A stretch of 15,125 nucleotides of DNA from an uncultured Bacilli bacterium. GTDB lineage: Bacteria; Bacillota_I; Bacilli_A; RF39; UBA660. Each line of letters opens with the position of its first letter. Within the stretch, counting starts at the first letter, position 1. The notes beneath the pieces are model-generated. The model saw only the letters and a list, made by a program, of their open reading frames with translations, ran no database searches and was not told where the DNA came from. This document shows, in pieces, positions 1 through 8,189 of the stretch. The stretch lies in contig CANQUW010000019.1 of NCBI GenBank assembly GCA_947627145.1, positions 1 to 15,125 of the forward strand, read 5' to 3'. A program made the translations under genes and the position numbers.

Positions 1-282
1 TACATTTATAAATTTACTAGGTAATTTTCTTACTATATCTAATATATATTTACCTTGTACTATTATACTACCCTCTTTTTCTATAGAAAATTCTTCTTCA
101 TTATCTTTTGGAATTTCTACTTGAATAGTAATATCATTATCACTTGCTGTAAGTAATAATCTTTTTTTATTTAACTCCATTTTTATACCAGATAATACTG
201 GAATTAAATTTTTAGTAGAAATAGCTCTTGATACTTTTACTAAAGCATCCATCATTAAATCTTTTTTAATTGTAAATTTCAT
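1..282 (-). CDS. dnaN: DNA polymerase III beta sliding clamp, N-terminal part
   Basis: The first 94 codons of the sliding clamp, cut by the window edge. The start is ATG at 282-280, preceded on the minus strand by AAAGAGGT as ribosome binding site. The translation opens MKFTIKKDLMMDALVKVSRA and contains LIPVLSGIK and LTASDNDITIQ, which match the conserved first clamp domain (family LTGSDxDxxI). The clamp is a ring around DNA that holds replicative polymerase; it is cytoplasmic and essential. It lies just downstream of dnaA in the same direction, separated by 163 bases that carry DnaA boxes, the usual arrangement in Bacillota. No clear separate promoter was found, so it may be co-transcribed with dnaA. 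The C-terminal domains are outside the window. Confidence 0.95.
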   Translation of the reverse strand, partial: MKFTIKKDLMMDALVKVSRAISTKNLIPVLSGIKMELNKKRLLLTASDNDITIQVEIPKDNEEEFSIEKEGSIIVQGKYILDIVRKLPSKFINV

Positions 283-445
283 ATTTTATACCTCTTTCTT
301 TTATTATTATTTATTATGTTTATTTTTTATATTATTACTGTGGAAAAAGTTAAAAACTAATTTTTTCTTTGATTTCCAAGTAATTAAATAAGTTTTACTC
401 TTGTGGATAATATGTTAATAAATTTATACTTTCCACAAGTACTAC
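283..445. other. oriC, dnaA-dnaN intergenic DnaA boxes and AT-rich tract
   Basis: This gap holds one perfect DnaA box, TTATCCACA on the minus strand (410-402), one TTTTCCACA on the minus strand (347-339) and one near match, CTTTCCACA on the plus strand (429-437). Immediately after the 347-339 box, reading toward dnaN, lies a nearly pure A+T run (337-300, a single G at 318) rich in TTA/ATT triplets. The order dnaA, boxes, AT-rich tract, dnaN is the one known in B. subtilis, where the duplex opens between dnaA and dnaN. I infer that this is the unwinding side of a bipartite origin. The triplets right after the box read GTA-ATA-ATA, which agree with the DnaA-trio pattern at two of three positions only. 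Confidence 0.7.
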
Positions 446-1819
446 TTATTGAATATCTTTTTTTAACTTTTCTATGATATTTGCAAGATCTTTATTTACT
501 TTTATTTCTTGCTCAATTTTTTCAACACAATACATAACTGTTGTATGATCTTTTCCACCAAACTCCATGCCTATTTTTGGAAAAGATTCATCAGTAAGTT
601 GTCTACACAAATACATAGCAATTTGTCTTGGAAAAGCTATATTAGCACTTCTCTTTTTACTTCTAATATCATCAACACTAATTTGAAAATACTCAGATAC
701 TATTCTTTGAATTCTATGAACATCATTCTTCTCATAAAGACCTTTACTAATAAAATCTTTTAAAGCATCAATTGCGAGGTCTAAAGTAATTCTACTTTTC
801 CCCATAATTGTGGAATATGCTATAAGTCTTGTAATAGAACCTTCAAGTTGTCTAACATCATTTCCCATATTAGAAGCAATATAATCAATAACTTCATCTG
901 GAATTTCTTGTTCAATACTAGCGTCTTTGATTTTTCTTTTAAGTATTTCTTTCCTAAGATTAATATCAGGTGGATAAATATCAACGGTAAGTCCCCAATA
1001 AAATCTAGTTTTAAGTCTATCTTCAAGTAACTTCAAGTCTTTAGGAGATCTATCAGATGATATTACAATCTGTTTATTATTATCGTGTAAGCTAGTAAAT
1101 GTATGAAAGAATTCCTGTTGAGATTGTGTTGCTCTTCCTAAAAATTGGATATCATCAATCATTAAAACATCAATATTTCTATATTTGTTCTTAAAAGAAT
1201 TTACGGAGTCGAAATTAGTACCATCATCATCCTTCTGATTTATTCCAATAAAATCATTTATAAACTGATCACTTGTTACATATAACACATTTCTATTACT
1301 ATTTTCTATAATATAATTGCCAATCGCATGCATTAAATGAGTTTTTCCAAGTCCACTATTTCCATATAAAAACAAAGGATTATGAGTTTTACCAGGAGAC
1401 TCAGCAACAGATACCGCTGCTGCATGAGCAAATTTATTACTATTTCCGACAATAAAATTATCAAAAGTATATTTAGGATTTAAATTGTTTTCAATAGGTG
1501 GTGAATTTACACCACTAGAAAGTATATCCTCTCTTAAATCCTCAGTTTGTTTTTCTTTTTCAAGTTCTAAAACCTCATCTTGTAATAAAAACTCGATATC
1601 GTATGTAGTTCCTGTAAGTTTTTCAAGTATTTCCGTTATAATATCCAAATAGTTTTCTGCTAAATGCATTTTATGTATTATAAGAGGAACTACTATAATA
1701 GCTTTACCATCTTCTAAACTATAGAGTTTGGTATTTTCAAACCAAGTTTTATAAGAAAGCGCATTTAAATCTTGATATATTTGTTTTAAGAAATTTGTCC
1801 AAATTATCTCAACATTCAT
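446..1819 (-). CDS. dnaA: Chromosomal replication initiator protein DnaA
   Basis: The 457-residue AAA+ initiator that binds DnaA boxes and opens the origin. Domain I is about 1-80, followed by a variable linker (80-115) and the ATPase core, with Walker A GNSGLGKT (153-160), Walker B LMIDDIQ (219-225), a sensor-I-like IVISSDR (251-257) and EDRLKTRFYWGL (266-277). Domain IV carries SKKRSANIAFPRQ (388-399) and the signature GGKDHTTVMYCVEKIE (421-436), the helix-turn-helix that reads the box. Length is normal for Bacillota. The ATG at 1819 is preceded by AGGGGAG about 8 bases upstream. It is divergent from rpmH and followed by dnaN. A weak promoter candidate on the minus strand is TTTACC (1892-1887), 17 bases, TACACT (1869-1864). 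DnaA boxes upstream suggest autoregulation, as known for the family. Confidence 0.98.
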   Translation of the reverse strand: MNVEIIWTNFLKQIYQDLNALSYKTWFENTKLYSLEDGKAIIVVPLIIHKMHLAENYLDIITEILEKLTGTTYDIEFLLQDEVLELEKEKQTEDLREDILSSGVNSPPIENNLNPKYTFDNFIVGNSNKFAHAAAVSVAESPGKTHNPLFLYGNSGLGKTHLMHAIGNYIIENSNRNVLYVTSDQFINDFIGINQKDDDGTNFDSVNSFKNKYRNIDVLMIDDIQFLGRATQSQQEFFHTFTSLHDNNKQIVISSDRSPKDLKLLEDRLKTRFYWGLTVDIYPPDINLRKEILKRKIKDASIEQEIPDEVIDYIASNMGNDVRQLEGSITRLIAYSTIMGKSRITLDLAIDALKDFISKGLYEKNDVHRIQRIVSEYFQISVDDIRSKKRSANIAFPRQIAMYLCRQLTDESFPKIGMEFGGKDHTTVMYCVEKIEQEIKVNKDLANIIEKLKKDIQ

Positions 1820-2036
1820 TCTACCACTCCCCTACCTAGGACGAAAACATAAAAGATAAATTTAGTGTAACTCATCTCTGGAAAAAGGTAAATAAAAAAA
1901 AGCAAAAAAATTAAATTAACAGGAAATCCACATTTTTTTCCTCAAACAAAACCATTAATATTTAAAGCAAAAATCATATTTTCCACATTTTCCACAAATT
2001 TTCATTCCACTATGTTTAAAACTAATTCCACACCCC

Positions 2037-2054
2037 TGTTAAAAATGTTAAAAA
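2037..2054. repeat. Tandem 9-bp repeat TGTTAAAAA x2
   Basis: Two perfect adjacent copies of TGTTAAAAA (2037-2045 and 2046-2054) lie 5 bases after the last DnaA-box-like sequence. The reverse complement, TTTTTAACA, differs from the DnaA box TTTTCCACA at the two central bases, so these may be degenerate boxes on the opposite strand, or simply part of an AT-rich melting tract. The role is inferred only from position. Confidence 0.5.
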
Positions 2055-2084
2055 AAATAAAATTAACAAATTTTAGAATATTAA

Positions 2085-2114
2085 TTGACAAAAACCTATT
2101 TTTTTTATTATAAT
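2085..2114 (+). promoter_or_regulatory. Sigma-A promoter of the rpmH-rnpA-yidC-jag operon
   Basis: A perfect -35 TTGACA (2085-2090) and a perfect -10 TATAAT (2109-2114) are separated by 18 bases and lie 30 bases before the rpmH start. It is one of two promoters in the window with both hexamers perfect, fitting strong expression of a ribosomal protein gene at the origin. Confidence 0.9.
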
Positions 2115-2144
2115 AATGTAGATTTATGACTGGAGGTGGACTGT

Positions 2145-2267
2145 ATGAAAAGAACTTATCAACCAAATAACAGAAAAAAAGCAAAAAAACATGGATTCTT
2201 TGCTCGTAAAAAAACAAATATTTTAAATAGACGTCGTCGTAAAGGTCGTAAAAGACTTTGTAAATAG
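2145..2267 (+). CDS. rpmH: 50S ribosomal protein L34
   Basis: A 40-residue, highly basic protein reading [20 protein letters not shown] and ending [12 protein letters not shown]. The opening KRTYQPN and the closing RRRxKGRKRL are hallmark L34 sequences; L34 sits on 23S rRNA in the large subunit. The start ATG is preceded by GGAGGTG (2132-2138). The usual length is about 44 residues; here the loop between HGF-AR and RRR is about four residues shorter (the common STKNGRKV-like segment is replaced by a shorter KKTNIL). It is the first gene of the operon, as in most Bacillota, divergent from dnaA across the origin. The divergent middle looks real, because both ends align and the frame is intact. 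Confidence 0.95.
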   Translation: MKRTYQPNNRKKAKKHGFFARKKTNILNRRRRKGRKRLCK

Positions 2268-2273
2268 TAATTC

Positions 2274-2300
2274 CCACTTTAAAATAAAAGTGGTTTTTTA
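2274..2300 (+). terminator. Terminator-like hairpin between rpmH and rnpA
   Basis: CCACTTT (2274-2280) and AAAGTGG (2287-2293) form a 7-bp stem with a 6-base loop, followed by TTTTTTA. It sits 6 bases after the rpmH stop and before the rnpA ribosome binding site. As rnpA has no promoter of its own in the short gap, this is probably a partial terminator or processing site that makes L34 mRNA more abundant than the downstream genes. Confidence 0.6.
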
Positions 2301-2319
2301 CTCTTAAAGAGGTGTCATT

Positions 2320-2652
2320 ATGAAAAAAAAGTTTATTGTAAAAAATAATCGTGATTTTGATAAAATAATAAAAACAGGTAAACGAATAAAAAATAAACAT
2401 TATATTATCTATTATAAAACAAATGATTTAAAGTATAGTCGTTTTGGAATTTCTGTAAGCAAAAAATTAGGAAATGCTGTTTTTAGAAACAAATATAAAA
2501 GAAAAATTAGAAGTATTGTAGATAATTATCGAAAAACTATAGAAAATAATTTTGATTATGTTATAATAATGAGAAGAGAGATGATTAATCTATCTTTTAA
2601 AGAAATGGAAGAATCATTTAACAAAATTATGAATGAAATATTGAAAGGATAA
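2320..2652 (+). CDS. rnpA: Ribonuclease P protein component
   Basis: A 110-residue basic protein that binds RNase P RNA and helps remove the 5' leaders of pre-tRNAs. The family signature is GNAVFRNKYKRKIR (residues 51-64), the conserved RNR-type helix, here RNK. RFGISVSKKLGNAV is the usual central strand-helix, and FDYVIIMRREM is the following strand (family DYVVIxRxGx). Start ATG at 2320, with AGAGGTG 6 bases or so upstream. It follows rpmH and precedes yidC by 5 bases, the classic rpmH-rnpA-yidC order. Length is typical. Confidence 0.95.
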   Translation: MKKKFIVKNNRDFDKIIKTGKRIKNKHYIIYYKTNDLKYSRFGISVSKKLGNAVFRNKYKRKIRSIVDNYRKTIENNFDYVIIMRREMINLSFKEMEESFNKIMNEILKG

Positions 2653-2657
2653 ACATT

Positions 2658-3590
2658 ATGAAAAAAACAAGTAAGAGAAAACTTCTAATCGTTTTTTTAC
2701 TACTTATATCAGTATGTTTTGTATCAACTGGTTGTACAAAAACTTTAATAGATAAAAATAATAAAGCTGTAAAAAACGAAGTTACAGGACAAAACTTAAC
2801 TGAAAATATTTTATGTAAGCCAACAAGTAAAGAAACGATAAAAGCTTATGAAAAGAATAAAGTAAAAATAGAAAAACTACCAGATTGTAAAAAATTTAAA
2901 GTAACATCAGGAAAATATGAAGGTTTATGGACAACATTCCTTATTAAACCACTAGCATTTATCCTTATATTACTAGGAAAAACAGTTAATAGTTATGCTA
3001 TATCATTAATTTTAATTAGTTTAATTATTCGTTTACTATTATATCCAGTAACAAAGAAAACTGCTATGCAATCAGAACTTATGAAAAAAGCACAACCTGA
3101 ACTACAGAGAATCCAAAACAAATATAAAGATAAACAAGATCAAGAATCAATGATGCGACAAAGTCAAGAAATGATGGCTGTATATCAGAAATATCATATG
3201 AATCCTATGTCAGGATGTTTATTCTCATTTATACAATTACCATTATTAATCGCTTTCTTTGAAGCAGTACAAAGAACTCCAGCAATATTTGAAGATAAAT
3301 TTTTAGGACTTCAAATGGGAACAACACCAATGGTTGGAATTTCAAGTAGTTCTTGGTTAATATATTTAATTCTAGCAGTTTTAATAGGTGCAACAACATA
3401 TTATGCATTTAAAATGAACATGTCAGGAAATACTCTAGATGATAGTATGAAAAATATGCCACTTATTATGACTGGAATAATTACATTCACAGGATTATTA
3501 ATGCCAAGTGCTTTAGGAATATATTGGATAACAACAAATATATTTACAATTTTCCAAAATGAAATGGTGAAAAGGAGTAAGAAAAAATGA
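2658..3590 (+). CDS. yidC: Membrane protein insertase YidC/SpoIIIJ (lipoprotein form)
   Basis: A 310-residue Oxa1/YidC family insertase, placing proteins into the cytoplasmic membrane with or without Sec. A lipoprotein signal peptide (residues 1-25) ends in the lipobox VSTGC, with C26 as the lipidated cysteine. The core starts near residue 90: a first core membrane segment around 112-130 with the conserved hydrophilic-groove Arg (R125 in SLIIRLLLYP), a charged cytoplasmic hairpin (132-180), then segments at about 188-203, 232-250 and 268-297. GCLFSFIQLPLLIAFFEAVQ and LGIYWITTNIFTIFQN are family signatures. Between C26 and the core lies about 60 residues, longer than in B. subtilis SpoIIIJ, with two more cysteines (C53, C77) on the outer side. 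The ribosome binding site AAAGGAT lies within the end of rnpA. The last 4 bases overlap jag (ATGA). Confidence 0.95.
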   Translation: MKKTSKRKLLIVFLLLISVCFVSTGCTKTLIDKNNKAVKNEVTGQNLTENILCKPTSKETIKAYEKNKVKIEKLPDCKKFKVTSGKYEGLWTTFLIKPLAFILILLGKTVNSYAISLILISLIIRLLLYPVTKKTAMQSELMKKAQPELQRIQNKYKDKQDQESMMRQSQEMMAVYQKYHMNPMSGCLFSFIQLPLLIAFFEAVQRTPAIFEDKFLGLQMGTTPMVGISSSSWLIYLILAVLIGATTYYAFKMNMSGNTLDDSMKNMPLIMTGIITFTGLLMPSALGIYWITTNIFTIFQNEMVKRSKKK

Positions 3591-4198
3591 AAAAACAAAG
3601 ATATAGTGCCAAAACAAAAGAAGAAGCAATTAAAACTGCTACAATTGATTTACAAGAATTAGAAGAAAATTTAATTGTTATCGAAAAAGAGAGTAAACAA
3701 GGGATTTTCAGTAAAAAAGTAGAAATAGAAGCTATTGAAAAAAGAGATGTTGTAGATTTTATAAAGAATTACCTAAAAGGATTAATAAAAGATTTAGGTA
3801 TGAGTGCTGACATTGAAGTAAGAAACGCAAATGAAGTTCCTGTTTACAGAATTTACTCAGATCACGATGCTTTATTAATTGGAAAAAATGGAAAGAATCT
3901 AAAAGCATTATCAATAATAACAGCAAACGTTGTTAAGAAAGAAGTAGGAGTTCCTTTCAAATTCTTACTTGATGTAAGTGACTACAAAGAAAAACGTGAA
4001 AGACAACTAGTAAGACTTGCAAGATCTCTTGCTCGTGAAGTAAAACAAACTAAAGTCGAAGTAACAATGGATTCTATGAATTCATATGAAAGAAGAATAG
4101 TACATAATGCTCTTACAAATAATAAATATGTATATACTGAAAGTACAGGAGAAGAGCCAAATAGAGCGGTAGTTATAAAACCAAAAGAGGATAAATAA
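3587..4198 (+). CDS. khpB: RNA-binding protein Jag/KhpB (Jag_N-KH-R3H)
   Basis: A 203-residue RNA-binding protein (also called jag, EloR or SpoIIIJ-associated protein). The Jag_N domain is residues 1-50 (AKTKEEAIKTA...GIFSKKVEIEA). A type II KH domain (about 72-130) carries the GxxG loop IGKNGK (98-103). The R3H domain (about 136-200) carries YERRIVH (167-173), in which R169 and H173 form the R-x3-H pair. In streptococci KhpB with KhpA binds many RNAs and affects cell elongation and division. The ATG overlaps the yidC stop by ATGA, indicating translational coupling. It is compact compared with the long-linker streptococcal forms and close to the B. subtilis length. It is the last gene of the operon. 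Confidence 0.95.
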   Translation: MKKQRYSAKTKEEAIKTATIDLQELEENLIVIEKESKQGIFSKKVEIEAIEKRDVVDFIKNYLKGLIKDLGMSADIEVRNANEVPVYRIYSDHDALLIGKNGKNLKALSIITANVVKKEVGVPFKFLLDVSDYKEKRERQLVRLARSLAREVKQTKVEVTMDSMNSYERRIVHNALTNNKYVYTESTGEEPNRAVVIKPKEDK

Positions 4199-4211
4199 AT
4201 CTTCTTTTTTT
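4183..4211 (+). terminator. Terminator overlapping the jag stop codon
   Basis: AAAAGAGGAT (4183-4192) pairs with ATCTTCTTTT (4199-4208) through ten pairs including one G-U, with loop AAATAA, then more T. The jag stop TAA (4196-4198) sits in the loop. The stem is AU-rich and so of moderate strength. It separates the rpmH operon from the mnmE promoter. Confidence 0.5.
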
Positions 4212-4224
4212 ATTGTAAAAAATA

Positions 4225-4233
4225 TGTTATAAT
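4225..4233 (+). promoter_or_regulatory. Extended -10 promoter for mnmE-mnmG-rsmG
   Basis: TGTTATAAT (4225-4233) is an extended -10 element: TG, one base, perfect TATAAT. No good -35 is present at 17 bases (only a T run), as is common with extended -10 promoters. It lies about 40 bases before the mnmE start and just after the jag terminator. Confidence 0.65.
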
Positions 4234-4273
4234 ACAGACGCAAGAAATAAAAGACCAAAAAGGAGGTAAAAAG

Positions 4274-5626
4274 ATGAATGATACAATCGCAGCTATTTCT
4301 ACAGCTCTTGGAAAAGGTGCTATTTCCATAATTAGAGTAAGTGGAGATAATGCAATAGAAATAGTAAATAATTTTTTTACAGGAGAAGACTTAACAAAAG
4401 TAAAAAGTCACACAATACATTATGGATATATAAAAAATAACGATGAAATACTTGATGAAGTATTAATTTCTGTAATGAAATCCCCAAAAACATTTACAAG
4501 AGAAGATGTAGTAGAAATAAATTGTCATGGCGGAATAATGAGTACAAATAAAGTTTTGGAACTATTACTTAGTGCGGATATACGTCTCGCAGAACCAGGA
4601 GAATTTACCAAACGAGCATTCTTAAATGGTAGAATTGACCTAACTCAAAGCGAAGCTATTATGGATTTGATAGAAAGTAAAAGTGATGAAGCTCATCGTA
4701 TTGCCATAAACTCTTTATCAGGAAAAACATCTAATTTAATAAAAGAATTTAGAGAAGAATTAAAAGATATTATCTCAAATATTGAAGTAAATATAGATTA
4801 TCCAGAATATAAAGACATTGAAGAAGTAACATTAGAAAAAATGAAGGAAACACTTCCAGAACTTCAAACAAAATTAAATGATCTTTTAGAAAAATCTAAA
4901 AATGTAAAATTAGTAAAAGACGGAATAAAAACAGTAATAGTAGGTAAACCTAACGTCGGAAAAAGTAGTATATTAAATTTATTTTTAGAATATGAAAAAG
5001 CAATAGTAACAGATGTTCCAGGAACAACAAGAGATATAGTAGAAGGAGAGGTTTATCTAAATGGAATACTCCTTAACATGATAGATACTGCAGGAATAAG
5101 AAAAAGTAAAGATATAGTAGAAAATATTGGAGTAAAGAAAAGTTTAGATTCAATTGATGATGCTGATTTAGTAATATTTGTCTTAGATTCATCACGTCCT
5201 TTAGAACAAGAAGATAATGAAATAATAGAAAAACTAAAAGACAAAAAATATATAACAGTATTAAATAAAAATGATTTAGATAAAAAAATAGATATACCTA
5301 CAAACTTGAAAAATATAGTATCAACAAACACAAATACTAAAGAAGGTATAGAAGAACTACAAAACAAAATAAAAGAACTATTTAATTTAGAAGAATTAAA
5401 CAAGAAAGATTATAATTATTTAACTAACACAAGACAAGTAACGCTAGTAAAAAAAGCAGTAAACAGTTTAAGTGATGCTAAAAATGCTTTAAATAACAAC
5501 TTACCAATAGACATGATAGAAGTAAGTATCAAAGAAGCTTTTGATTATTTAGGTGAAATAATAGGAGAAGTATATGAAGAAGAAATCCTAGATCACTTAT
5601 TTGAAAATTTCTGTGTTGGAAAATAG
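4274..5626 (+). CDS. mnmE: tRNA modification GTPase MnmE
   Basis: A 450-residue GTPase that, with MnmG, builds the aminomethyl-type modification on wobble U34 of certain tRNAs. The N-terminal tetrahydrofolate-binding domain (1-115) ends with AEPGEFTKRAFLNGRIDLTQ. The helical domain is split around the G domain, which has G1 GKPNVGKSS (224-232), G2 TTRD (251-254), G3 DTAG (271-274) and G4 NKND (331-334). The C-terminus FCVGK (446-450) keeps the conserved catalytic-loop cysteine (C447). AGGAGGT (4261-4267) lies 6 bases before the ATG, a strong site. It heads the operon with mnmG 12 bases downstream. Length is normal. Confidence 0.98.
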   Translation: MNDTIAAISTALGKGAISIIRVSGDNAIEIVNNFFTGEDLTKVKSHTIHYGYIKNNDEILDEVLISVMKSPKTFTREDVVEINCHGGIMSTNKVLELLLSADIRLAEPGEFTKRAFLNGRIDLTQSEAIMDLIESKSDEAHRIAINSLSGKTSNLIKEFREELKDIISNIEVNIDYPEYKDIEEVTLEKMKETLPELQTKLNDLLEKSKNVKLVKDGIKTVIVGKPNVGKSSILNLFLEYEKAIVTDVPGTTRDIVEGEVYLNGILLNMIDTAGIRKSKDIVENIGVKKSLDSIDDADLVIFVLDSSRPLEQEDNEIIEKLKDKKYITVLNKNDLDKKIDIPTNLKNIVSTNTNTKEGIEELQNKIKELFNLEELNKKDYNYLTNTRQVTLVKKAVNSLSDAKNALNNNLPIDMIEVSIKEAFDYLGEIIGEVYEEEILDHLFENFCVGK

Positions 5627-5638
5627 GAGAGGATAAGT

Positions 5639-7498
5639 ATGAAATATGAAGTAATAGTAGTAGGAGGAGGACATGCTGGATGTGAAGCGTCTCTTGCGGC
5701 ATCTCGTAAAGGCCATAAAACTTTATTAATAACAGGAAATAAAAACAACATTGCAGATATGCCATGTAATCCATCCATTGGAGGACCTGCCAAAGGTATA
5801 GTTGTAAGAGAAATAGATGCTTTAGGTGGAGAAATGGGCAAAAATGCTGATAAAGGTGCAATCCAAATGAAGATGTTAAACACAAAAAAAGGCCCAGCAG
5901 TTCGTGCATTACGTGCTCAAGCAGATAAAATAACATATCCAAAAGAAATGTTAAAAACTCTAGAACAAGAATCAAACTTAACTATACTAGAAGGTATGGT
6001 AGAAGACTTAATGGTAGAAGATAACAAAATTAAAGGAATAATACTTGAAGAAGGAAAAGAAATATATTCAGATGCTGTAATCCTTACAACAGGTACATAT
6101 TTAAAAGGACAAGTATTAGTAGGAAGTGAAAAAACAAGTAGTGGACCACATGGAGAAAAACCATCTCTTCATTTAAGTGATAAACTAAAAAAGTTAGGAT
6201 TTAAAATATTAAGATTAAAAACAGGAACACCACCAAGACTCGAAAAATCATCAATTGACTATAGTAAAACATCACTTGAACCAGGAGACGATAAAGTCTA
6301 TAACTTTTCATTTTATGAAAAAAGAGAATACAATCCCAAAGAACAGACTCCTTGCCACTTAATCTATACCAATGAAGAAACTCATAAAATAATAAAAGAT
6401 CATTTAAAAGAATCAAGTATGTATGGAGGATATGTAGAAGGAGTAGGTCCAAGATATTGTCCATCAATTGAAGACAAAGTAGTAAGATTCAGCGATAAAA
6501 AAAGACATCAACTATTCCTTGAACCTGAAAGCCTTTACTATGATGATATCTATCTACAAGGATTTTCAACTAGTATGCCCCACTACGTTCAAGAACAAAT
6601 GGTCCATAGCCTAAAAGGATTAGAGAATGCTAAAATTTTAAAATATGCATACGCTATAGAATATGATGCCATTGACTCTAAACAATTAAAACAAAGTTTA
6701 GAAACAAAATTAGTAGATGGCCTATACACTGCAGGTCAAATAAATGGAACAAGTGGTTATGAAGAAGCAGCAGGACAAGGACTAATCGCAGGAATAAATG
6801 CTGCTTTAAAGTTAGAAGGAAAAGACCCATTAATATTAAAAAGAAATGAATCCTACATAGGTGTCTTAATAGATGATTTGACTACGAAGGGTGTAAGAGA
6901 TCCATATCGTCTTTTAACTTCCCGTGCTGAATACCGTCTTCTACTTCGTCATGATAATGCAGATTTAAGACTTAGTGAATACGGCCACCAAATAGGATTG
7001 TTAAAAGATGATTATTATGAAATGTTTAAACAGAAAAAAGAAGATATAAAAAATCTAATAGAATTCTTACAAAATAATAAATTAACACCGACAAAAGAAG
7101 TAAATGAATACTTAAAAGAAATTAACTCAGCTGAATTAAAAGATGGAATAACTTTATATAACTTATTAAAAAGACCAGAAATAACAATTGATAATATAAA
7201 GCATTTTTATGATATTAACTATTCTGAAAGTGTAATTGAACAAGTAGAAATAAATATAAAATATTCAGGATACATCAAAAAAGCAGAAAGAGACGCTAAA
7301 AAGATGTTAGATTTAGAAAATAAACTAATACCTAAAGATATTGATTATGAAAATATTCCTAATATTGCAAGCGAAGCAAAACAAAAATTATCAGAAATAA
7401 GGCCAACTTCTATTGGACAAGCTTCTCGTATAAGTGGAGTAAATCCTGCAGATATTTCGATATTAATGGTTTATTTAAGAAAGAAGGAACAAGAGTGA
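5639..7498 (+). CDS. mnmG: tRNA uridine 5-carboxymethylaminomethyl modification enzyme MnmG
   Basis: A 619-residue FAD enzyme and partner of MnmE in wobble-uridine modification. The Rossmann motif GGGHAG (9-14) binds [16 protein letters not shown] (41-53) and [14 protein letters not shown] (267-280) carry the two conserved cysteines, C43 and C274. TGTPPRL (195-201), the second nucleotide-binding strip [13 protein letters not shown] (373-385) and [20 protein letters not shown] (421-440) are family signatures. The C-terminal helical domain ends with [24 protein letters not shown] sequence. The ribosome binding site AGGAGAGG overlaps the mnmE stop region. It ends in GTGA, shared with the rsmG start. 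Length is normal; nothing is missing. Confidence 0.98.
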   Translation: MKYEVIVVGGGHAGCEASLAASRKGHKTLLITGNKNNIADMPCNPSIGGPAKGIVVREIDALGGEMGKNADKGAIQMKMLNTKKGPAVRALRAQADKITYPKEMLKTLEQESNLTILEGMVEDLMVEDNKIKGIILEEGKEIYSDAVILTTGTYLKGQVLVGSEKTSSGPHGEKPSLHLSDKLKKLGFKILRLKTGTPPRLEKSSIDYSKTSLEPGDDKVYNFSFYEKREYNPKEQTPCHLIYTNEETHKIIKDHLKESSMYGGYVEGVGPRYCPSIEDKVVRFSDKKRHQLFLEPESLYYDDIYLQGFSTSMPHYVQEQMVHSLKGLENAKILKYAYAIEYDAIDSKQLKQSLETKLVDGLYTAGQINGTSGYEEAAGQGLIAGINAALKLEGKDPLILKRNESYIGVLIDDLTTKGVRDPYRLLTSRAEYRLLLRHDNADLRLSEYGHQIGLLKDDYYEMFKQKKEDIKNLIEFLQNNKLTPTKEVNEYLKEINSAELKDGITLYNLLKRPEITIDNIKHFYDINYSESVIEQVEINIKYSGYIKKAERDAKKMLDLENKLIPKDIDYENIPNIASEAKQKLSEIRPTSIGQASRISGVNPADISILMVYLRKKEQE

Positions 7499-8139
7499 CA
7501 CATGAAGAATTTATTGAAGAAATAGAAAAATTAGGAATAAAGTTAACACATACTCAAGAAGAAAAACTAAGGAAGTTTTATAAATTACTTTTAGAATGGA
7601 ATGAAAAAATAAATCTTACAAGAATAACAAAAGAAAAAGAAGTCTATGAAAAGCATTTCTATGATAGCCTAACTTTAGTAAAAGTAGTTTCTCTAAATGA
7701 TGATAAAACTCTACTAGATATAGGAAGTGGTGCAGGATTTCCAGGAATAGTTTTAAAAATAGTTTATCCTAATTTAAAAATAACACTATTAGATTCTCTA
7801 TTAAAAAGAGTAAATTATCTAAATGAAATAATAAAAGAGCTAGAACTTAATGATATTAAGGCAATTCATGCTCGTGCTGAAGACTACCAAAAAACTAATA
7901 TAAAATTTGATATAGTGACTTCTCGTGCAGTTGCTCGCCTACCTAAACTTATAAATTATGCTCTACCATTCCTAAAAAAAGATGGAATATTTGTAGCTAT
8001 GAAAGCAAGTGTGGAAGAAGAAATAAAAGAAACTATTCCCCTACTTTCTAAAAAACATTATGAAATAACCAAAGTAGAAACATTTTACTTACCAAAAGAA
8101 AACAGTCTAAGAAATTTAGTAGTAATTAAAAAGATATAA
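7495..8139 (+). CDS. rsmG: 16S rRNA (guanine-527-N7)-methyltransferase RsmG
   Basis: A 214-residue SAM-dependent methyltransferase (GidB) that adds the m7G near position 527 of 16S rRNA. The SAM motif [12 protein letters not shown] (73-84) is intact. [15 protein letters not shown] (98-112), HARAED (125-130) and [14 protein letters not shown] (139-152) are characteristic. The start is GTG at 7495, overlapping the mnmG TGA, with GAAGGA (7483-7488) six bases upstream; a nearby ATG at 7502 is out of frame. Known rsmG loss gives low-level streptomycin resistance in other bacteria. In B. subtilis the next gene is noc, followed by soj/spo0J; here it is yabP. Confidence 0.97.
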   Translation: MTHEEFIEEIEKLGIKLTHTQEEKLRKFYKLLLEWNEKINLTRITKEKEVYEKHFYDSLTLVKVVSLNDDKTLLDIGSGAGFPGIVLKIVYPNLKITLLDSLLKRVNYLNEIIKELELNDIKAIHARAEDYQKTNIKFDIVTSRAVARLPKLINYALPFLKKDGIFVAMKASVEEEIKETIPLLSKKHYEITKVETFYLPKENSLRNLVVIKKI

Positions 8140-8189
8140 TAGTTCTAGAAATCATCTTGTCCACATATCATAATGTAGGAGGACAAAAT

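Larger units (their letters stand above)
1820..2144. other. oriC, DnaA-box cluster upstream of dnaA
   Basis: This 325-base gap without a gene separates divergent dnaA and rpmH. It contains plus-strand boxes TTTTCCACA at 1979-1987 and, directly abutting, TTTTCCACA at 1988-1996. Weaker forms are AAATCCACA (1924-1932) and AATTCCACA (2024-2032). After these come a tandem 9-mer, TGTTAAAAA twice (2037-2054), and an A+T tract running into the rpmH promoter. The location between dnaA and rpmH, the box cluster and the matching boxes downstream of dnaA support an origin of replication of the bipartite Bacillus type. The left part (1837-1920) holds the dnaA leader and poly-A/T runs without other recognisable signals. 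Confidence 0.85.

Noticed and set aside
2002..2400. Minus-strand open frame of 132 codons across the origin edge, rpmH and the start of rnpA
   Set aside because: It is antisense to two certain genes and to a consensus promoter, is Phe/Tyr/Ile-rich in the manner of reverse-read A-rich coding DNA, and has no recognisable family.
5529..5975. Minus-strand open frame of 148 codons opposite the mnmE-mnmG junction
   Set aside because: Leu/His-rich composition from reading the opposite strand of coding DNA; it lies fully antisense to conserved MnmE and MnmG sequence.
8135..8140. TATAAT at the end of rsmG as a yabP promoter
   Set aside because: No TG extension and no acceptable -35 at 15-19 bases; TATAAT strings are common by chance in such AT-rich DNA.
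8157..8165. TTGTCCACA, one mismatch from a DnaA box, and an in-frame TTG that could start yabP earlier
   Set aside because: An isolated single box is expected by chance; the TTG lacks a ribosome site while ATG 8190 has AGGAGGA at ideal spacing.
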